A model generated the notes under the pieces. The model was not told where the DNA came from. It made no database searches and was given only the letters and a program-made list of their open reading frames with translations. A stretch of DNA of 64,000 nucleotides, from the NCBI GenBank assembly GCA_022774505.1, contig JALFLW010000085.1, forward strand, positions 1 through 64,000. Direction: 5' to 3'. Shown here piece by piece: positions 62,257-64,000 of the stretch. The position numbers and the translations under genes were made by a program. This DNA comes from Lachnospiraceae bacterium. Lineage in GTDB: Bacteria > Bacillota > Clostridia > Lachnospirales > Lachnospiraceae. The number at the start of each line of letters is the position of its first letter. Positions within the stretch are counted from its first letter, which is position 1.

Positions 62257-64000
62257 CTATTCTTCCTTTGGTTTTGCTTCCACATAGCCGCATTGTTCAT
62301 CCATACATACCAGCTTGTTTCCCTTTTCAAGCATAAGCTTTCCACATTTCGGACACTTTTTGGCAGACGGTTTCTGCCATGTCATAAACTCGCACTCCGG
62401 ATAATTCATACAGCCAAAATATCGTCTTCCCTTGCGGCTCATCTTCATTACAAGATCTCCGCCGCATTTCGGACATTCCACACCAATCTTTTCAAAAAAC
62501 GGTTTTGTATTCCTACAGTCAGGAAATCCCGGACATGCCAGAAACTTTCCATGAGGTCCGTATTTGACAACCAGATTTCTTCCACATTCCTCGCATATTA
62601 CATCTGTAACCTCATCCTCTATGGTTACTTCTTCTAATTCCTTTTCTGCGATCTTAACGGCCTCTGCCAGATCCGGATAGAAATTTTCAATAACCGTCTT
62701 CCAGCGAACAGATCCATCCTCAACACGATCCAAAAGTCCCTCTAACGCTGCCGTAAAGTTTACGTCAACAATACTCGGGAAGGATTTCTTCATGATACTG
62801 TTTACAACCTCTCCCAATTCAGTGACATACAGCTGCTTCTGCTCCTTTGCCACATAATGACGATTAATGATCGTAGATATAGTCGGAGAATATGTGCTTG
62901 GTCTGCCTATGCCAAGCTCTTCAAGTGTCTTAACAAGAGATGCTTCTGTAAAATGAGCCGGCGGCTGTGTAAAATGCTGCTTTTTTTCCAGATTCTCTGC
63001 GGTCATTCCGGCACCCTTGATGATATTTTTTGAGACACTTTTCCTTTCTACTTTGTCCTCGTCTGTCTGGTAAACCGTCAGATATCCCTGAAATAGGATC
63101 TTCGATGCGGATGCTGTGAAGCGGTATTTATCAGAATCTATCTTTACGGATGTCGTTTCATACTGTGCCGCAGACATTCTGCTTGCAACAAAACGTTTCC
63201 ATATTAACTGGTACAAACGGAACTGATCCCTGTTTAAGGATTCTTTCACCTGAGCAGGCGTCAGATCGATATAAGAGGGACGAATTGCTTCATGAGCATC
63301 CTGAATCTTTTTGGATGATTTCTTTTCAGATGTCTCCCCCACAAGATATTCGCTGCCATAATTTTCTGTAATGTATTCTTTGGCAGACTGCTTTGCTTCT
63401 TCGCTGATACGCGTCGAATCGGTACGCAGGTATGTGATAAGACCTATCGTTCCTCTTCCTTTTACTGAAACTCCCTCATAAAGTCCCTGTGCAAGGCGCA
63501 TTGTCTTTTGTGTTGAGAAATTCAGATTTTTTGCTGCCTCCTGCTGTAATGTACTGGTGGTAAAAGGCTGCGGTGACTTCTTTGTCCTTTTCGATTTTTT
63601 TACATCTTCCACATGAAATTCTGATTTTTCCAGTTCACCGATGATCTTATCCATCTCCGCCTCGGACTCTATCGTGATCTTTTTGTCAGGTGTTCCATAA
63701 AACTCCGCATTTAACGGTTTCTTTTCCCCCTGCATATAAAAATCTGCATTTAATGTCCAATATTCTTTAGATATAAATTCGTTGATCTGTGCATCTCTGT
63801 CTGAAATGATCCTTAAGGCTACTGACTGTACACGTCCCGCACTTAAACCTCTCTTTACCTTGGCCCAAAGCACAGGACTGATCTTGTAACCTACCAACCG
63901 GTCAAGAACACGTCTTGCCTGCTGAGCATCCACCAGATTCGTATCTATAGGTCTTGCCTGCTTGATCGCCTGTTTTACTGCATTTTTCGTAATTTCATTA
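62257..64000 (-). CDS. topA: DNA topoisomerase I, 5' part cut by the window edge
   Basis: DAQQARRVLDRLVGYKISPVLW; GLITYLRTDSTRIS; C-terminal CxxC zinc ribbons; frame stays open upstream (NEITKNAVKQAIKQARPIDTNLV) to position 64000. Confidence 0.96.
   Translation of the reverse strand, partial: NEITKNAVKQAIKQARPIDTNLVDAQQARRVLDRLVGYKISPVLWAKVKRGLSAGRVQSVALRIISDRDAQINEFISKEYWTLNADFYMQGEKKPLNAEFYGTPDKKITIESEAEMDKIIGELEKSEFHVEDVKKSKRTKKSPQPFTTSTLQQEAAKNLNFSTQKTMRLAQGLYEGVSVKGRGTIGLITYLRTDSTRISEEAKQSAKEYITENYGSEYLVGETSEKKSSKKIQDAHEAIRPSYIDLTPAQVKESLNRDQFRLYQLIWKRFVASRMSAAQYETTSVKIDSDKYRFTASASKILFQGYLTVYQTDEDKVERKSVSKNIIKGAGMTAENLEKKQHFTQPPAHFTEASLVKTLEELGIGRPSTYSPTISTIINRHYVAKEQKQLYVTELGEVVNSIMKKSFPSIVDVNFTAALEGLLDRVEDGSVRWKTVIENFYPDLAEAVKIAEKELEEVTIEDEVTDVICEECGRNLVVKYGPHGKFLACPGFPDCRNTKPFFEKIGVECPKCGGDLVMKMSRKGRRYFGCMNYPECEFMTWQKPSAKKCPKCGKLMLEKGNKLVCMDEQCGYVEAKPKEE

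Overview
The window is chromosomal DNA from a spore-forming, flagellated Firmicute, probably Lachnospiraceae by gene content and order (inference). Nearly all genes are on the minus strand. From left to right: a housekeeping block (rlmH, mazF, alr, nnr, acpS); a plus-strand eukaryote-type UDPGP gene; hemW-lepA-spoIIP-gpr diverging from rpsT; a large InlB-repeat/LRR secreted protein; an amidase; guaB; groESL with a CIRCE operator; DUF6062 and DUF2225 genes; glnS; a SleB-like hydrolase; a eukaryote-type hisA-like gene; and a long fla/che operon (flgB to sigD, about 61.3 to 30.4 kb) downstream of topA-codY. No tRNA, rRNA, CRISPR array, transposase or prophage was recognised. The coding content is largely known. 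The most interesting signals are in gaps of the otherwise tightly packed fla/che operon: (1) a two-block 43-nt leader motif (15 nt identical, 15-nt spacer, 13 nt identical) directly upstream of both cheW and flgD, able to fold so that it sequesters the Shine-Dalgarno; (2) a candidate three-way-junction RNA just upstream of flgE; (3) a 30-bp perfect palindrome between fliF and fliG; (4) a terminator-like hairpin plus dispersed-repeat relic between flgE and flbD; (5) a dispersed ~65-bp intergenic repeat family with a conserved terminal hairpin. All comparisons and folds were done by eye.
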